The notes: a model not told the origin generated them from the letters alone. Positions 1 through 13,415 are shown, counted from the first letter of the stretch. The stretch is DNA of 64,000 nucleotides from Escherichia sp. E1V33 (GCF_004211955.1 NZ_RHJI01000019.1:248001-312000); one strand, 5' to 3'. Numbers and translations: made by a program.

Positions 1-1209
1 CAACTGCGTCAAAGGAATATCATGAAAACGGATATCACCCTCGCTGACGTCGAAATGACGCTGAATGAGCGACAACAGGGTACTTTTGCCGGAACCGGTC
101 GGCCCGCAAATACCCAGCATCTGACCGGGTTTCAGGGCGAAATTGACGTTTTCCAGCGCAGGATGATGAGTTTGAGGATACGTAAACTGACGAATATTCA
201 CATCCAGTTCACCACGACCTTCTGGCACCTTATCACTACCATCAATAACGACTGGCGCTTCGGCCAGCATGGTTCGAATTCGGCTATACGCCGCGCTACC
301 GCGCTCCACAATATTAAACATCCACGCCAGCGCCAGCATCGGCCAAATCATCAAACCAAGGTACATCATAAAACTGGTGAGCTGGCCCAACGTTAAGCTG
401 CCCTGCACAACCATCCAACTACCACCACCAATCGCCAGTAAATTCGCCATGCCAATGGCGATATAAATGGTCGGGTCGAAACGAGCATCAATGCGCGCTA
501 CTCGCATGTTTTTCTTGCCGGTGTCTTCGGCATCTGCTGCGAACAGTGCAGACTGGCGATCCTCCAGACCAAAGGATTTAATCATGCGAATACTGGTCAG
601 ACTCTCCTGGGTACGATCGTTAAGGCTCGAAAAGGCGGCCTGCGCCAGCTTAAAGCGTTCATGCAACGCGTCGCCATTACGTTTAATCATGATTGCCATC
701 ACTGGCATCGGCAACAGCGCAATTAAAGTTAACTGCCAGCTAATCTGCGTTGACATCATTATCAACACTGCGCAACCCATCACCAACGAATCCACCAGCG
801 TTAGCACTCCTTCACCGGCAGCAAATACCACACGATCGACGTCATTTGTCGCACGGGCCATAAGGTCGCCCGTACGATGACGCAGATAAAACTCTAGATG
901 CTGGCGGCTTAGCTGGCGGTAATAATCTTCACGTAGTTCAACAGCCAGTTGATAAGACGCGCCGAACAGCAGTACGCGCCAGACGTAGCGCAGGAGATAA
1001 ACCACGACGGCAATCAGCACCATGGTGGCGATCCACATCAGGATCTGCCCGGTAGTAAAGTGTTTTTCTGTCACGCCATCGACAACAATACCAACGACTT
1101 TTGGCGGGATCAGTTGCAGCATCGCAATAATGACAAGCAAGGCGACAGCCCCGAGATAGCGACGCCATTCCCGGCGGAAATACCAGCTTAGTTGAGCAAA
1201 TAATCGCAC
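1..1209 (-). CDS. mdlA: MdlA, ABC exporter half-transporter (partial, N-terminal 403 residues)
   Basis: Multidrug-resistance-like ATP-binding protein of the inner membrane, expected to pair with MdlB as a heterodimeric ABC exporter. The gene runs off the left edge, so 403 codons are present of about 590 in the K-12 protein. The reading frame opens with a GTG (MRLFAQLSW) and stays open to base 1. The membrane domain covers roughly residues 1-330. The Walker A motif GPTGSGKST lies at about residues 369-377, and the frame ends in HDIPLTQL, before the signature and Walker B motifs. It starts 29 bases after decR and is probably cotranscribed with it. The transported substrate is not established by anything visible here. 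Confidence 0.95.
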   Translation of the reverse strand, partial: MRLFAQLSWYFRREWRRYLGAVALLVIIAMLQLIPPKVVGIVVDGVTEKHFTTGQILMWIATMVLIAVVVYLLRYVWRVLLFGASYQLAVELREDYYRQLSRQHLEFYLRHRTGDLMARATNDVDRVVFAAGEGVLTLVDSLVMGCAVLIMMSTQISWQLTLIALLPMPVMAIMIKRNGDALHERFKLAQAAFSSLNDRTQESLTSIRMIKSFGLEDRQSALFAADAEDTGKKNMRVARIDARFDPTIYIAIGMANLLAIGGGSWMVVQGSLTLGQLTSFMMYLGLMIWPMLALAWMFNIVERGSAAYSRIRTMLAEAPVVIDGSDKVPEGRGELDVNIRQFTYPQTHHPALENVNFALKPGQMLGICGPTGSGKSTLLSLIQRHFDVSEGDIRFHDIPLTQL

Positions 1210-1238
1210 GCGTTATGTCCTGACCTGATCCTGGATAA

Positions 1239-1697
1239 TTATTCGATAGGCAACGAAGTGGTGTACTTAATCTGTTCCATCGCGAAGCTGGAAGTGACGT
1301 CCGAAAGCCCCGGCACACTGTTAACCAGACGCTTATAAAACTCATCGTAGCGCTTCATATCAGCAACCTGGACCCGCATCAGATAATCGTATTCACCGGC
1401 CATGCGCCAAAAACCGAGAACTTCCGGCATTTCCGTGACGACCGTAACAAAGCGACAGTACCATTCACTGCTGTGATGTTGCGTTTTAATCAGCACAAAA
1501 GCAGTCAGACCCAGGCCAATTTTTTCCGGATCCAGCAACGCGACTTTGCCGATAAGAATACCGTCATCTTCCAACCGTTTCAGACGCTTCCAGCAAGGCG
1601 TGGTTGTCAGATTAACGGCTTCTGCCAGTGCCTGCAAAGAAAGGGTGCAATCCTGCTGTAATAAGGCCAGCAACTTACGGTCAATTTTATCTAACAT
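1239..1697 (-). CDS. decR: DecR, Lrp/AsnC-family cysteine-responsive regulator
   Basis: A 152-residue Lrp/AsnC-type regulator (older name ybaO). An N-terminal winged helix-turn-helix (about residues 4-60, opening [14 protein letters not shown]) is followed by a RAM ligand-binding domain. In E. coli DecR is known to activate the cysteine desulfidase/uptake genes cyuAP in response to cysteine; that is family knowledge, not visible here. I chose the ATG at 1697 because it gives the canonical family N-terminus. An in-frame upstream extension to 1799 encodes no family-like sequence. It precedes mdlA by 29 bases on the same strand, suggesting an operon. Confidence 0.96.
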
Positions 1698-1807
1698 AGC
1701 CAATCCACAGAGAATTATTTTCTCTTTTGATTCTATTTTAAAGGCCAAATAGCGACAATTTATTCCGTGCGATTTCACAGAGAATGCACAAAATGACAAA
1801 TTCGAGG

Positions 1808-1833
1808 CAAAAAAAACCGGGCAGTTGCCCGGT
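1808..1833 (-). terminator. Rho-independent terminator after cof
   Basis: An 8-bp perfect stem (ACCGGGCA/TGCCCGGT) with a 2-base loop at 1816-1833. Read on the minus strand it is followed by eight T residues. It sits 16 bases beyond the cof stop codon and in front of decR, so it separates the two units. Confidence 0.9.
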
Positions 1834-1849
1834 GCTGGAAGGGATCTCG

Positions 1850-2668
1850 TTATTCGGGGGAATAAGGTAGATGTGGATTATCCAGCCAGTGCGTCAAAAA
1901 GTGAGAGACAGCCTGATTACGGCAGTGTCCAATCACCGGTAAATGAGGGAGTTCCGCGCGCAATTGCGGCATCGCATTACCCATAATGAAGCCCTTACCG
2001 ACGCGGCCTAACATTTCGCGATCATTCATCGCATCACCAAAGGCCATACAGTCACGCAGCGAAAAACCTAAATGTTGGGTCAGTACCGTCAATGCCGCGC
2101 CTTTATTACACCCCACCGGCAGCACTTCCAGGCAATCAGTCGCGGAAAAACACAAATGTGCACGCTCGCCTAAAGCTTCGTGTAGCTGGATCTGCAAGCG
2201 CGTAAGATCGTCGTGATCGCCACAGAAACAGATCTTGGTAACGCGATCGAGTGGCATTTTTTTAACATCGATTATCTGATAACGAAAACCGCTATAGACA
2301 AATGCCTGCAATAACGCCGGGATCTCTTTCCCGGTAAACCAACCATCGTCATTAAAAATATGCATGCTGGCTCGGGTATCCCATTGCTGGTACAGAACCA
2401 GTTCCGCTACATCCGCAGGTAAATCATCACGATGTAAAAGTTCGCCTTCCAGAGAGTGCACACGCGTACCGTTACCGGTAATTAAATACGCATCCAGCGA
2501 TAGCGCCCCGAGAATATGCTGCATCTCCAACGCATGACGCCCCGTAGCAAATGTAAGGGTAATATCGCGTTCACGCAGGCGCGCCAGAGTAGAGAGCGTT
2601 TTCTCACCTAAACGATGGTCAGGCATCAATAAAGTGCCGTCCATATCAAATGCTGCCAGACGAGCCAT
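1850..2668 (-). CDS. cof: Cof, HAD-family HMP-PP phosphatase
   Basis: A 272-residue cytosolic phosphatase of the haloacid dehalogenase superfamily (Cof subfamily, C2B cap). E. coli Cof hydrolyses the thiamine intermediate HMP-pyrophosphate and other phosphorylated cofactors. Motif I DMDGTLL has the nucleophile Asp8 and Asp10, and motif [11 protein letters not shown] lies near the C-terminus. The start at 2668 ([11 protein letters not shown]) follows a GGGGAAAG ribosome binding site; an earlier in-frame GTG adds only four residues. It is divergent from ybaE across a 99-base gap. Several residues differ from the K-12 protein as I recall it, outside the motifs. Confidence 0.96.
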
Positions 2669-2767
2669 TTCTTTCCCCACTCTGTGACAAGGTTAATGGT
2701 GATTGAGTATCACTTGATATATACGGAAGTAATAGTGAATAGATAAAAAATATTGTTCCGGGTTTAT

Positions 2768-4468
2768 ATGCGACTGCTTAATCGTCTTAACCAATATCAA
2801 CGTTTGTGGCAACCTTCTGCCGGAGCACCACAATCCGTTACCGTCAGCGAACTGGCCGAACGCTGTTTTTGCAGCGAACGCCATGTACGCACATTGTTAC
2901 GTCAGGCGCAGGAGGCGGGATGGCTTGAGTGGCAGGCACAATCCGGACGCGGAAAACGCGGGCAACTGCGCTTTCTGGTGACGCCGGAATCGCTGCGCAA
3001 TACGATGATGGAACAGGCGCTGGAAAGTGGAAAACAACAGGATGTGCTGGAACTCGCGCAGCTAGCGCCTGGCGAACTGCGTACCATGTTACAACCATTT
3101 ATGGGCGGGCAATGGCAAAACGATACCCCGACGTTGCGTATTCCTTACTATCGCCCGCTCGAACCACTGCAACCTGGTTTTTTAGCCGGTCGTGCCGAAC
3201 AGCATCTCGCCGGGCAAATTTTTTCCGGCCTGACCCGTTTCGACAATAACTCCCAGCGCCCAATTGGCGATTTAGCGCATCACTGGGAAACGTCTGCTGA
3301 CGGGTTACGCTGGGACTTTTATCTTCGCTCAACCCTACACTGGCATAACGGTGATGCAGTAAAAGCGACACAACTGCATCAACGCTTGCTGATGTTGCTA
3401 CAGTTGCCTGCTCTGAGGCAGTTATTTATTAGCGTGCAGCGTATTGAAGTCACCCATTCGCAGTGTCTGACATTCTTTTTAAATCGCCCCGATTACTGGC
3501 TTGCACACCGGCTGGCGAGCTATTGCTGCCATCTGGCACATCCGCAATTCCCACTGGTAGGAACCGGACCTTTCCGCTTAACACAATTCACACCGGAACT
3601 GGTGCGACTCGAAAGTCATGATTATTACCATTTACGTCATCCGCTACTAAAAGCGGTGGAGTACTGGATAACCCCACCACTTTTTGAAAAAGATTTGGGT
3701 ACCAGTTGTCGGCATCCCGTCCAAATCACCATCGGCAAACCAGAGGAGTTGCCACGGGTCAGTCAGGTCAGTAGCGGCATCAGTTTAGGTTTTTGCTATT
3801 TAACGTTGCGCAAAAGCCCCCGACTGACGCTCTGGCAGGCTCGAAAAGTGATCACCATTATTCATCAATCCGGCTTACTACAAACGTTGGAAGTCGGAGA
3901 AAACCTGATCACCGCCAGTAATGCATTGCTTCCAGGCTGGACCATTCCACAATGGCAAGTTCCGGAGGAAGTCAAACTACCTGAAACGCTGACGCTGGTT
4001 TATCACCTACCCGTGGAACTTCACGCCATGGCAGAACAGCTACGAACGACGCTGGCAGAAGAAGGTTGCGAGCTAAAGATTGTTTTTCATAACGCGAAAA
4101 ACTGGGACGGTGCCACGCCACTGGATCAAGCAGACCTCATGATGGGCGACAGATTAATTGGCGAAGCACCGGAATATACCCTTGAACAGTGGCTGCGCTG
4201 CGATCCGCTGTGGCCGCATGTTTTTACTGCCAGTACATACGCACATCTGCAATCAACGCTGGATGCCGTGCAAGTAATGCCTGATGAGGAAAACCGATTT
4301 AATGCTCTGAAAACGGTGTTTAGCCAGTTAATGGCAGACGCAACGCTGACACCACTGTTCAACTATCACTATCGCATTAGCGCGCCGCCCGGAGTAAACG
4401 GTGTGCGACTGACACCGCGCGGCTGGTTTGAATTTACCGAAGCCTGGCTACCCGCGCCGTCGCAATGA
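2768..4468 (+). CDS. ybaE: YbaE, SgrR-like HTH regulator with a solute-binding domain
   Basis: A 566-residue protein with SgrR architecture. An N-terminal winged helix region (about residues 20-100, with ELAERCFCSERHVRTLLR) is fused to a type 5 periplasmic solute-binding domain (about 160-560) used as a cytosolic ligand sensor. SgrR itself controls the sugar-phosphate stress RNA SgrS; the target and ligand of YbaE are unknown. The ATG at 2768 (MRLLNRLNQYQ) gives the family length; the upstream extension of five codons lacks support. Compared with K-12 from memory, this is one of the more diverged proteins in the window. It is monocistronic, between cof and queC. Confidence 0.94.
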   Translation: MRLLNRLNQYQRLWQPSAGAPQSVTVSELAERCFCSERHVRTLLRQAQEAGWLEWQAQSGRGKRGQLRFLVTPESLRNTMMEQALESGKQQDVLELAQLAPGELRTMLQPFMGGQWQNDTPTLRIPYYRPLEPLQPGFLAGRAEQHLAGQIFSGLTRFDNNSQRPIGDLAHHWETSADGLRWDFYLRSTLHWHNGDAVKATQLHQRLLMLLQLPALRQLFISVQRIEVTHSQCLTFFLNRPDYWLAHRLASYCCHLAHPQFPLVGTGPFRLTQFTPELVRLESHDYYHLRHPLLKAVEYWITPPLFEKDLGTSCRHPVQITIGKPEELPRVSQVSSGISLGFCYLTLRKSPRLTLWQARKVITIIHQSGLLQTLEVGENLITASNALLPGWTIPQWQVPEEVKLPETLTLVYHLPVELHAMAEQLRTTLAEEGCELKIVFHNAKNWDGATPLDQADLMMGDRLIGEAPEYTLEQWLRCDPLWPHVFTASTYAHLQSTLDAVQVMPDEENRFNALKTVFSQLMADATLTPLFNYHYRISAPPGVNGVRLTPRGWFEFTEAWLPAPSQ

Positions 4469-4532
4469 ATAGCTGGTCCGGGTTAATCGCAGGCGTTACC
4501 ATAACTCTTTTATTGTTCAAGCAGGATTATCT

Positions 4533-5228
4533 ATGAAACGTGCTGTCGTTGTGTTCAGTGGAGGCCAGGATTCCACCACCTGTCTGGTGCAGGCATTACA
4601 ACAATATGATGAAGTCCATTGCGTGACGTTCGATTACGGTCAGCGCCATCGCGCAGAAATCGACGTCGCACGCGATCTGGCGCTGAAACTGGGTGCACGC
4701 GCGCATAAGGTGCTGGATGTCACCCTGCTTAATGAACTGGCAGTCAGCAGTCTGACGCGTGACAGCATTCCAGTGCCAGATTATGAACCTGAAGCCGATG
4801 GCATCCCTAATACGTTTGTCCCTGGGCGTAATATTTTGTTTCTGACGCTGGCGGCGATTTACGCGTATCAGGTGAAAGCAGAAGCGGTGATTACCGGGGT
4901 CTGCGAAACAGACTTCTCCGGTTACCCGGATTGCCGCGATGAATTTGTGAAAGCATTGAACCATGCCGTTAGTCTGGGCATGGCGAAAGAGATTCGTTTT
5001 GAAACGCCGCTGATGTGGATTGATAAAGCGGAAACCTGGGCGCTGGCAGATTATTACGGCAAACTGGATGTAGTCCGTAACGAAACGCTGACCTGCTATA
5101 ACGGCATTAAAGGCGACGGTTGCGGTCAATGTGCGGCATGTAATTTACGCGCCAACGGTTTGAATCATTATCTGGCCGATAAACCGACGGTGATGGCAGC
5201 GATGAAGCAGAAGACCGGGTTGAAGTAA
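4533..5228 (+). CDS. queC: QueC, 7-cyano-7-deazaguanine (preQ0) synthase
   Basis: A 231-residue ATP-dependent enzyme that converts 7-carboxy-7-deazaguanine and ammonia to preQ0 in the queuosine pathway. The N-terminal PP-loop SGGQDSTT (residues 9-16) binds ATP. The C-terminal cysteine cluster CxxCxxC ([10 protein letters not shown]), together with the earlier Cys in ETLTCYNG, forms the zinc site. It lies 64 bases after ybaE. The later pathway enzymes tgt and queA lie about 38 kb away in this same window, in a separate operon. Confidence 0.97.
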   Translation: MKRAVVVFSGGQDSTTCLVQALQQYDEVHCVTFDYGQRHRAEIDVARDLALKLGARAHKVLDVTLLNELAVSSLTRDSIPVPDYEPEADGIPNTFVPGRNILFLTLAAIYAYQVKAEAVITGVCETDFSGYPDCRDEFVKALNHAVSLGMAKEIRFETPLMWIDKAETWALADYYGKLDVVRNETLTCYNGIKGDGCGQCAACNLRANGLNHYLADKPTVMAAMKQKTGLK

Positions 5229-5241
5229 TTACTCGGGATGT

Positions 5242-5268
5242 TGCCGGATGCGGCATGAGCATCCGGCA
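5242..5268. repeat. REP palindrome between queC and fadM
   Basis: TGCCGGATGC and GCATCCGGCA form a perfect 10-bp stem with a 7-base loop, typical of a single enterobacterial REP element. It lies between the convergent 3' ends of queC and fadM, where it probably stabilises both transcripts. Confidence 0.85.
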
Positions 5269-5279
5269 CAACAAAACGT

Positions 5280-5678
5280 TTACTTAACCATCTGCTCCAG
5301 CTTTTCGCGCAGCTCCCCTTCCAGCGCTAAAGCCTTCTGCGTTTTGAGATCGATACAAACAAACGTAATGAGCGCGTCGGCTACCACCTGCCCTTCCGGC
5401 TCAAGAGTGATGACCTGACTTAAAATGCCGCTCTTTCCATTTAATTGCTGCAACTGACTGGTGATAGTTAACAGGTCGCTCAATACTGCCGGACGGCGAT
5501 AGTTAATATTGATATTCACCACCACGAAAGCGATGTTATGGGCGGTCATCCACTGAAAACTGTCGCTGTTTTCCAGCCCATCCCAGCGGGCTTCTTCGAG
5601 AAACTCAAGGTAGCGGGCGTTGTTAACGTGCTGGTAAACATCAAGATGATATCCACGAACCTTAATTTGTGTTTGCAT
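5280..5678 (-). CDS. fadM: FadM/TesC, long-chain acyl-CoA thioesterase III
   Basis: A 132-residue hotdog-fold thioesterase (also ybaW, tesC) that releases fatty acids from acyl-CoAs that stall beta-oxidation. The N-terminal YHLDVYQHVNNARYLEFLEEAR segment holds the 4-hydroxybenzoyl-CoA thioesterase-type Asp (residue 13) on the hotdog helix. The length equals the K-12 protein. It is transcribed alone, convergent with queC. A FadR-like operator lies upstream, in agreement with known repression by FadR. Confidence 0.96.
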   Translation of the reverse strand: MQTQIKVRGYHLDVYQHVNNARYLEFLEEARWDGLENSDSFQWMTAHNIAFVVVNININYRRPAVLSDLLTITSQLQQLNGKSGILSQVITLEPEGQVVADALITFVCIDLKTQKALALEGELREKLEQMVK

Positions 5679-5731
5679 AGCGCAATAACCTTACGTTGTT
5701 GTTATAAGAACTGTTATAAGTATAGAGGTCA

Positions 5732-6198
<467 letters not shown>

Positions 6199-6199
6199 T

Positions 6200-8177
<1,978 letters not shown>

Positions 8178-8307
8178 GGTGTAACAACACTCCGCTGTAG
8201 ATGACTGTATACCTCACGCAACTTATCGCTGCGCGCAAAGGCCTATTGTGACAAGAAACGGGGGCAATTGTCAGCCCACAATGCGCAGAAAGTCACGGAA
8301 TACAAAT

Positions 8308-8333
8308 AAAAAAGGCACATCAGTAGATGCGCC
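8308..8333 (-). terminator. Terminator after hupB
   Basis: Stem GGCGCATC/GATGTGCC with one internal mismatch and loop TACT, followed on the minus strand by six T residues. It lies 36 bases after the hupB stop. Confidence 0.85.
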
Positions 8334-8368
8334 CTTGAACTTCGTCACATCCCCAATGGGGACAACAC

Positions 8369-8641
8369 TTAGTTTACCGCGTCTTTCAGTGCTTTACCTG
8401 CACGGAAGCTCGGTACTTTAGCTGCAGCGATGGTGATCTCTTTACCGGTCTGCGGGTTGCGACCAGTACGGGCAGCACGCTCTTTAACGGCAAAAGTACC
8501 AAAACCTACCAGTGCTACATCATCCCCTTCTTTCAGGGATTCAGTTACGGAAGCAATAATAGCATCTAACGCACGGCCAGCCGCAGCTTTAGAGATATCA
8601 GCCCCTGCAGCAATCTTGTCAATCAATTGAGATTTATTCAC
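8369..8641 (-). CDS. hupB: HupB, HU beta subunit
   Basis: A 90-residue nucleoid-associated DNA-bending protein, which forms homodimers or heterodimers with HU alpha. The N-terminal helical dimerisation domain ([20 protein letters not shown]) is followed by the beta-arm DNA-binding region with the conserved [10 protein letters not shown] motif and Pro63. It lies between lon and ppiD, each with its own terminator. The 208-base upstream gap holds the lon terminator and should hold the hupB promoters. Confidence 0.98.
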
Positions 8642-8780
8642 TCTTCTCTTCCTCTTTATAATTTATCTCGCACTTGAATCCTTCAAGGTGCGAACGCGCA
8701 GCAGTTATATCAGGCCAGCCATCCCCTTACAACACCCCTTAATAAGGGCAAGCCTAATCCGCCCTCTAACTTAACGAGAC

Positions 8781-8824
8781 AAAAAAAGGCTGGCAAGTCC
8801 GAATTTACCTGCCAGCCCTTTTTT
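8781..8824 (-). terminator. Terminator after lon (symmetrical)
   Basis: Perfect 8-bp stem GGCTGGCA/TGCCAGCC with a 14-base loop, flanked by seven A on one side and seven T on the other. It could stop transcription in both directions. It directly follows lon and precedes the hupB promoter region. Confidence 0.92.
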
Positions 8825-8849
8825 TATTAGTGCATTTTGCGCGAGGTCA

Positions 8850-11204
8850 CTATTTTTCGGTTACAACCTGCATGCCAGACGGTTCATTTTGCAACGCGAG
8901 AGTCAGAACTTCCTCAATTCTTTTCACCGGATGGATGTCCAGATCGGCAATCACGTTGTCTGGAATCTCTTCCAGATCGCGTTTATTTTCGTACGGAATT
9001 AACACAGTTTTAATTCCACCACGATGCGCCGCCAGCAGTTTTTCTTTCAAACCGCCGATTGGTAACACTTGACCACGCAAGGTTATCTCCCCCGTCATCG
9101 CCACATCGGCGCGAACCGGGTTACCGGTCAGGCAAGAAACCAGCGCAGTGCACATGGCAATACCGGCGCTCGGACCATCTTTCGGCGTCGCACCTTCCGG
9201 TACGTGCACGTGGATGTCGCGTTTTTCGTAAAAATCTGGATTGATCCCCAGTTTTTCCGCACGCGCGCGAACCACCGTTAACGCCGCCTGAATGGACTCC
9301 TGCATCACTTCGCCCAGCGAACCGGTATAAGTGAGTTTACCTTTACCTGGTACACACGCAGTTTCGATGGTCAGCAAGTCGCCACCGACTTCTGTCCACG
9401 CCAGACCCGTTACCTGACCGACGCGGTTTTCGTTATCCGCGCGACCATAGTCGAAACGCTGTACGCCGAGGTAATCATGCAGGTTATCACCGTTAATTTC
9501 GATATGTTTTAATGACTTATCGAGAAGTAACTGCTTAACCGCTTTACGGCACAGTTTGGAGATTTCACGCTCCAGACCACGCACGCCGGCCTCACGGGTG
9601 TAGTAACGAATAATGCCGATAATGGCGCTATCGTCGACGGTCAGCTCACCTTTTTTCAGCGCATTACGTTCAATCTGCTTCGGCAGCAAGTGACGTTTGG
9701 CGATGTTCAGTTTTTCATCTTCGGTGTAACCAGACAGACGAATCACTTCCATACGATCCAGCAACGGCGCCGGAATATTCATGGAGTTCGACGTCGCGAC
9801 AAACATCACGTCGCTCAGGTCGTAATCCACTTCCAGGTAATGGTCGCTGAATGCCACGTTCTGCTCTGGATCCAACACTTCAAGCAGAGCAGAAGCCGGA
9901 TCGCCACGCATGTCAGAAGACATTTTGTCGATTTCATCGAGCAGGAACAGCGGGTTCTTAACGCCCACTTTCGCCATTTTCTGGATCAATTTACCCGGCA
10001 TTGAACCGATGTAAGTACGACGGTGACCGCGGATTTCCGCTTCATCACGCACGCCGCCCAGCGCCATACGGACATATTTACGCCCGGTAGCTTTGGCGAT
10101 GGACTGACCCAGGGAAGTTTTACCTACCCCCGGCGGCCCTACCAGGCAGAGGATCGGCCCCTTGATTTTGTTTACACGGCTCTGAACCGCAAGATACTCA
10201 AGGATGCGATCTTTCACGCGCTCCAGACCGTAATGGTCGGTATCGAGGATCTCTTGCGCCTGACGCAGGTCTTTTTTGACCTTGCTACGCGCATTCCACG
10301 GCACCTGAACCATCCAGTCGATATAACCACGCACCACGGTTGCTTCAGCCGACATTGGAGACATCATTTTCAGCTTCTGCAGTTCTGCTTCTGCTTTTTC
10401 TTTTGCCTCTTTCGGCATTTTCGCCGCATCGATTTTACGCTTCAGGGCTTCGTTTTCGTCCGGCGCGTCGTCCATTTCGCCGAGTTCTTTCTGAATAGCT
10501 TTCATTTGCTCGTTCAGATAGTACTCACGCTGGGATTTCTCCATCTGCTTTTTCACGCGGTTACGAATACGTTTCTCAACCTGCAGCAGATCGATTTCCG
10601 ATTCCATCATCGCCATCAGATATTCCAGACGCTCGTTAACGTCGGACATCTCAAGAACGGACTGTTTGTCAGCCAGTTTCAGCGGCATATGCGCGGCAAT
10701 GGTATCAGCCAGACGCGCAGGATCGTCGATGCTGTTAAGCGACGTCAGCACTTCTGGTGGGATTTTCTTATTCAGCTTGATGTAGCCTTCGAACTGACTG
10801 ATTGCAGTACGCACCAGCACTTCCTGTTCCCGCTCCTCAATGGTCGGCGATTCCAGATACTCCGCCTTCGCAGAAAAGTGTTCGCCATTGTCAGAGAGCG
10901 CAGAAATACGCGCGCGCTGTAACCCCTCGACCAGCACTTTGACGGTGCCGTCAGGCAGCTTCAGCATCTGCAATATAGAGGCCACGGTCCCGACGGTGAA
11001 AAGATCGTTTACACCCGGCTCATCCGTTGAAGCTTCTTTCTGCGCGACCAGCATAATTTTTTTATCATGGTCCATCGCCGCTTCCAGACAACGGATAGAT
11101 TTTTCCCGCCCGACAAATAAGGGGATGACCATGTGCGGATAAACCACCACATCGCGCAGCGGCAATACGGGGATTTCAATGCGTTCAGAACGCTCAGGAT
11201 TCAT
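8850..11204 (-). CDS. lon: Lon, ATP-dependent protease
   Basis: A 784-residue hexameric AAA+ serine protease. It degrades misfolded proteins and regulators such as SulA and RcsA. Domain order: N-terminal substrate-binding domain (1-205), coiled-coil region (205-310), AAA+ module with Walker A GPPGVGKT (about 356) and Walker B FLLDEID, and the C-terminal protease with the catalytic Ser in KDGPSAGIA (about 679) and Lys about 722. The start at 11204 ([12 protein letters not shown]) is the known one; the ORF extends 15 codons upstream. A sigma-32-type promoter precedes it. The C-terminus reads VVTEK, against VVTAK as I recall it for K-12. Confidence 0.98.
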   Translation of the reverse strand: MNPERSERIEIPVLPLRDVVVYPHMVIPLFVGREKSIRCLEAAMDHDKKIMLVAQKEASTDEPGVNDLFTVGTVASILQMLKLPDGTVKVLVEGLQRARISALSDNGEHFSAKAEYLESPTIEEREQEVLVRTAISQFEGYIKLNKKIPPEVLTSLNSIDDPARLADTIAAHMPLKLADKQSVLEMSDVNERLEYLMAMMESEIDLLQVEKRIRNRVKKQMEKSQREYYLNEQMKAIQKELGEMDDAPDENEALKRKIDAAKMPKEAKEKAEAELQKLKMMSPMSAEATVVRGYIDWMVQVPWNARSKVKKDLRQAQEILDTDHYGLERVKDRILEYLAVQSRVNKIKGPILCLVGPPGVGKTSLGQSIAKATGRKYVRMALGGVRDEAEIRGHRRTYIGSMPGKLIQKMAKVGVKNPLFLLDEIDKMSSDMRGDPASALLEVLDPEQNVAFSDHYLEVDYDLSDVMFVATSNSMNIPAPLLDRMEVIRLSGYTEDEKLNIAKRHLLPKQIERNALKKGELTVDDSAIIGIIRYYTREAGVRGLEREISKLCRKAVKQLLLDKSLKHIEINGDNLHDYLGVQRFDYGRADNENRVGQVTGLAWTEVGGDLLTIETACVPGKGKLTYTGSLGEVMQESIQAALTVVRARAEKLGINPDFYEKRDIHVHVPEGATPKDGPSAGIAMCTALVSCLTGNPVRADVAMTGEITLRGQVLPIGGLKEKLLAAHRGGIKTVLIPYENKRDLEEIPDNVIADLDIHPVKRIEEVLTLALQNEPSGMQVVTEK

Positions 11205-11286
11205 AGAGCTCTCTCTTAGTTTAATTTCCGCCAGGTAATCAGATGACACGACTGTGCTTCACGCCATCTATTAACATGTACGTCAG

Positions 11287-11315
11287 TATATGGGGATGTT
11301 TCCCCCACATTCAAC
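11287..11315 (-). promoter_or_regulatory. Heat-shock (sigma-32) promoter of lon
   Basis: On the minus strand GTTGAA (11310-11315) and CCCCATATA (11287-11295) are separated by 14 bases, close to the sigma-32 consensus CTTGAA-(13-15)-CCCCATnTA. The -10 element lies 83-91 bases upstream of the lon start. The same element is documented for the K-12 gene. Confidence 0.88.
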
Positions 11316-11332
11316 GTCGAGAATAGAGGAAA

Positions 11333-11358
11333 AATGAAAGGGGAGATAAAATCCCCCC
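11333..11358 (-). terminator. Terminator after clpX
   Basis: Stem GGGGA/TCCCC with a 7-base AT-rich loop, and a T-rich tail on the minus strand (TTTCATTTTT). It lies about 34 bases after the clpX stop codon and just upstream of the lon promoter. Confidence 0.75.
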
Positions 11359-11391
11359 TTTTTGGTTAACTGACTGTATGGAAATGGTTAA

Positions 11392-12666
11392 TTATTCACC
11401 AGATGCCTGTTGCGCTTCCGGCTTACCATAAATCAGCAGCGGTTTGCTCTGGCCATCAATTACCGATTCGTCGATAACCACTTTTTCGACATCTTCCATG
11501 GACGGCAGATCGTACATGGTATCGAGCAGTGCGGCTTCTACGATGGAGCGCAGACCCCGGGCACCGGTTTTACGTGCCATCGCTTTCTTAGCGATAGCAT
11601 CCAGCGCCTCGTCACGGAACTCCAGATCAACGCCCTCAAGATTAAACAACGCCTGATACTGCTTGGTCAGGGCGTTTTTCGGCTCTTTGAGGATCTGAAT
11701 CAGGGCTTCTTCGCTCAGCTCATTCAGCGTTGCAACTACCGGCAGACGACCGATGAACTCAGGGATCAGACCAAATTTAATCAGATCTTCCGGTTCAACC
11801 TGCGCCAGCAGTTCGCCTTCACTTGCTTTGTCGGACTTCGCTTTTACCGTCGCGCCAAAACCAATGCCAGAGCCGGTTTCTACACGATGGGAAATCACTT
11901 TATCCAGACCGGCAAACGCACCGCCACAGATAAACAGGATCTTAGAGGTATCTACCTGCAAGAATTCCTGCTGCGGATGCTTACGTCCGCCCTGCGGTGG
12001 AACAGCAGCAACAGTACCTTCGATCAGTTTCAACAGTGCCTGCTGTACGCCTTCACCGGAAACATCACGGGTAATAGACGGGTTGTCAGACTTACGTGAA
12101 ATCTTGTCAATTTCATCGATGTAGACAATACCGCGCTGCGCTTTCTGTACGTCGTAGTCGCACTTCTGCAACAGCTTCTGAATGATGTTTTCAACGTCTT
12201 CGCCCACATAACCGGCTTCAGTCAGCGTAGTCGCATCGGCCATAGTGAACGGAACATCCAGCAGGCGTGCCAGCGTTTCAGCCAGCAGCGTTTTACCGGA
12301 ACCGGTCGGACCGATCAGTAGAATGTTACTTTTGCCCAACTCGACGCCATTGCTGGTATCGCCATTGCGCAGACGTTTGTAGTGGTTGTATACCGCGACC
12401 GCCAGCACTTTTTTCGCCTGCTCCTGACCGATTACATAATCGTCCAGATGGTTGCGAATTTCATGCGGCGTCGGTAGCGCACTGCGTTCACGATGCGGTG
12501 CAACTTCTTTAATCTCTTCGCGAATGATGTCGTTACATAAATCAACACATTCGTCGCAGATATACACGGATGGTCCGGCAATCAGCTTGCGCACTTCATG
12601 CTGGCTTTTGCCACAAAAAGAGCAGTACAACAGTTTGCCTGAGCCATCTTTGCGTTTATCTGTCAT
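11392..12666 (-). CDS. clpX: ClpX, ATPase and specificity subunit of ClpXP
   Basis: A 424-residue AAA+ unfoldase that feeds ssrA-tagged and other substrates to ClpP. The N-terminal zinc-binding domain has CxxC pairs at residues 15/18 and 37/40 ([15 protein letters not shown]). The Walker A motif is GPTGSGKT, Walker B is VYIDEIDK, and the IGF loop that docks on ClpP (GSGIGFGA) is present. It lies 125 bases after clpP on the same strand. The gap contains an intercistronic hairpin and possibly a secondary promoter. Confidence 0.98.
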
Positions 12667-12747
12667 GGGTCAAAACCTCTTCTTTGTTCTTTGTGCCGCA
12701 CACGACGACGCAAATGCCATTCTCAGGCGCAAGTCGCTTATAGCGTT

Positions 12748-12775
12748 GTGCCGCCCTGGATAAGTATAGCGGCAC
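12748..12775 (-). other. Intercistronic hairpin between clpP and clpX
   Basis: Perfect 7-bp arms GTGCCGC/GCGGCAC around a 14-base loop, placed 16 bases after the clpP stop and without a T run. It is more likely an mRNA stability or processing element than a terminator, which fits cotranscription of clpP and clpX. Confidence 0.55.
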
Positions 12776-12791
12776 AGTTGCGCCTCTGGCA

Positions 12792-13415
12792 TCAATTACG
12801 ATGGGTCAGAATCGAATCGACCAGACCGTATTCCACCGCTTCAGGGGCGGAAAGGAAGCGATCGCGCTCAGTATCTCGTTCAATCTGTTCTAATGATTGA
12901 CCCGTATGGAGCGCCATAAGTTCATTCATGCGCCCTTTAACTTTCAGAATTTCACGGGCATGAATTTCGATGTCGGTCGCCTGGCCCTGGTAGCCGCCCA
13001 GCGGCTGGTGAATCATCACGCGCGAGTTCGGCAGGCAGAAACGTTTACCTTTTGCCCCTGCGGTCAGCAGGAATGCGCCCATCGAGGCCGCCTGGCCCAT
13101 ACAGATGGTGCTGACATCAGGTTTGATAAACTGCATGGTGTCATAGATAGACATCCCGGCAGTGATCACTCCGCCTGGGGAGTTAATGTACAGATAGATA
13201 TCTTTTTCTGGGTTTTCCGCTTCCAGGAACAGCATCTGCGCCACAATCAGGTTAGCCATGTGGTCTTCAACCTGGCCAGTCAGAAAAATGACGCGTTCCT
13301 TAAGTAGACGAGAATAGATATCAAAAGAGCGCTCACCGCGTGAGGTCTGTTCAATGACCATCGGCACCAGCGCCATATGGGGTGCAAAATTATCTCGTTC
13401 GCCGCTGTATGACAT
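12792..13415 (-). CDS. clpP: ClpP, ATP-dependent protease proteolytic subunit
   Basis: A 207-residue serine peptidase that forms the tetradecameric barrel used by ClpX and ClpA. The first 14 residues ([14 protein letters not shown]) are the self-cleaved propeptide. The catalytic triad is Ser111 (GQAASMGA), His136 (VMIHQPLGG) and Asp185. It heads the clpP-clpX unit and has a sigma-32-type promoter in the 245-base gap to tig. Confidence 0.98.
   Translation of the reverse strand: MSYSGERDNFAPHMALVPMVIEQTSRGERSFDIYSRLLKERVIFLTGQVEDHMANLIVAQMLFLEAENPEKDIYLYINSPGGVITAGMSIYDTMQFIKPDVSTICMGQAASMGAFLLTAGAKGKRFCLPNSRVMIHQPLGGYQGQATDIEIHAREILKVKGRMNELMALHTGQSLEQIERDTERDRFLSAPEAVEYGLVDSILTHRN

Noticed and set aside
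10023-10922. 299-codon open frame antisense to lon
   Set aside because: It lies wholly inside the lon coding region and its Phe/His-rich translation is typical of the reverse frame of a conserved gene.
11250-11391. Possible small RNA (SraA) in the clpX-lon gap
   Set aside because: I recall a small RNA reported between clpX and lon in K-12, but in this gap I can place only the clpX terminator and the lon promoter. I cannot define an RNA from sequence alone.
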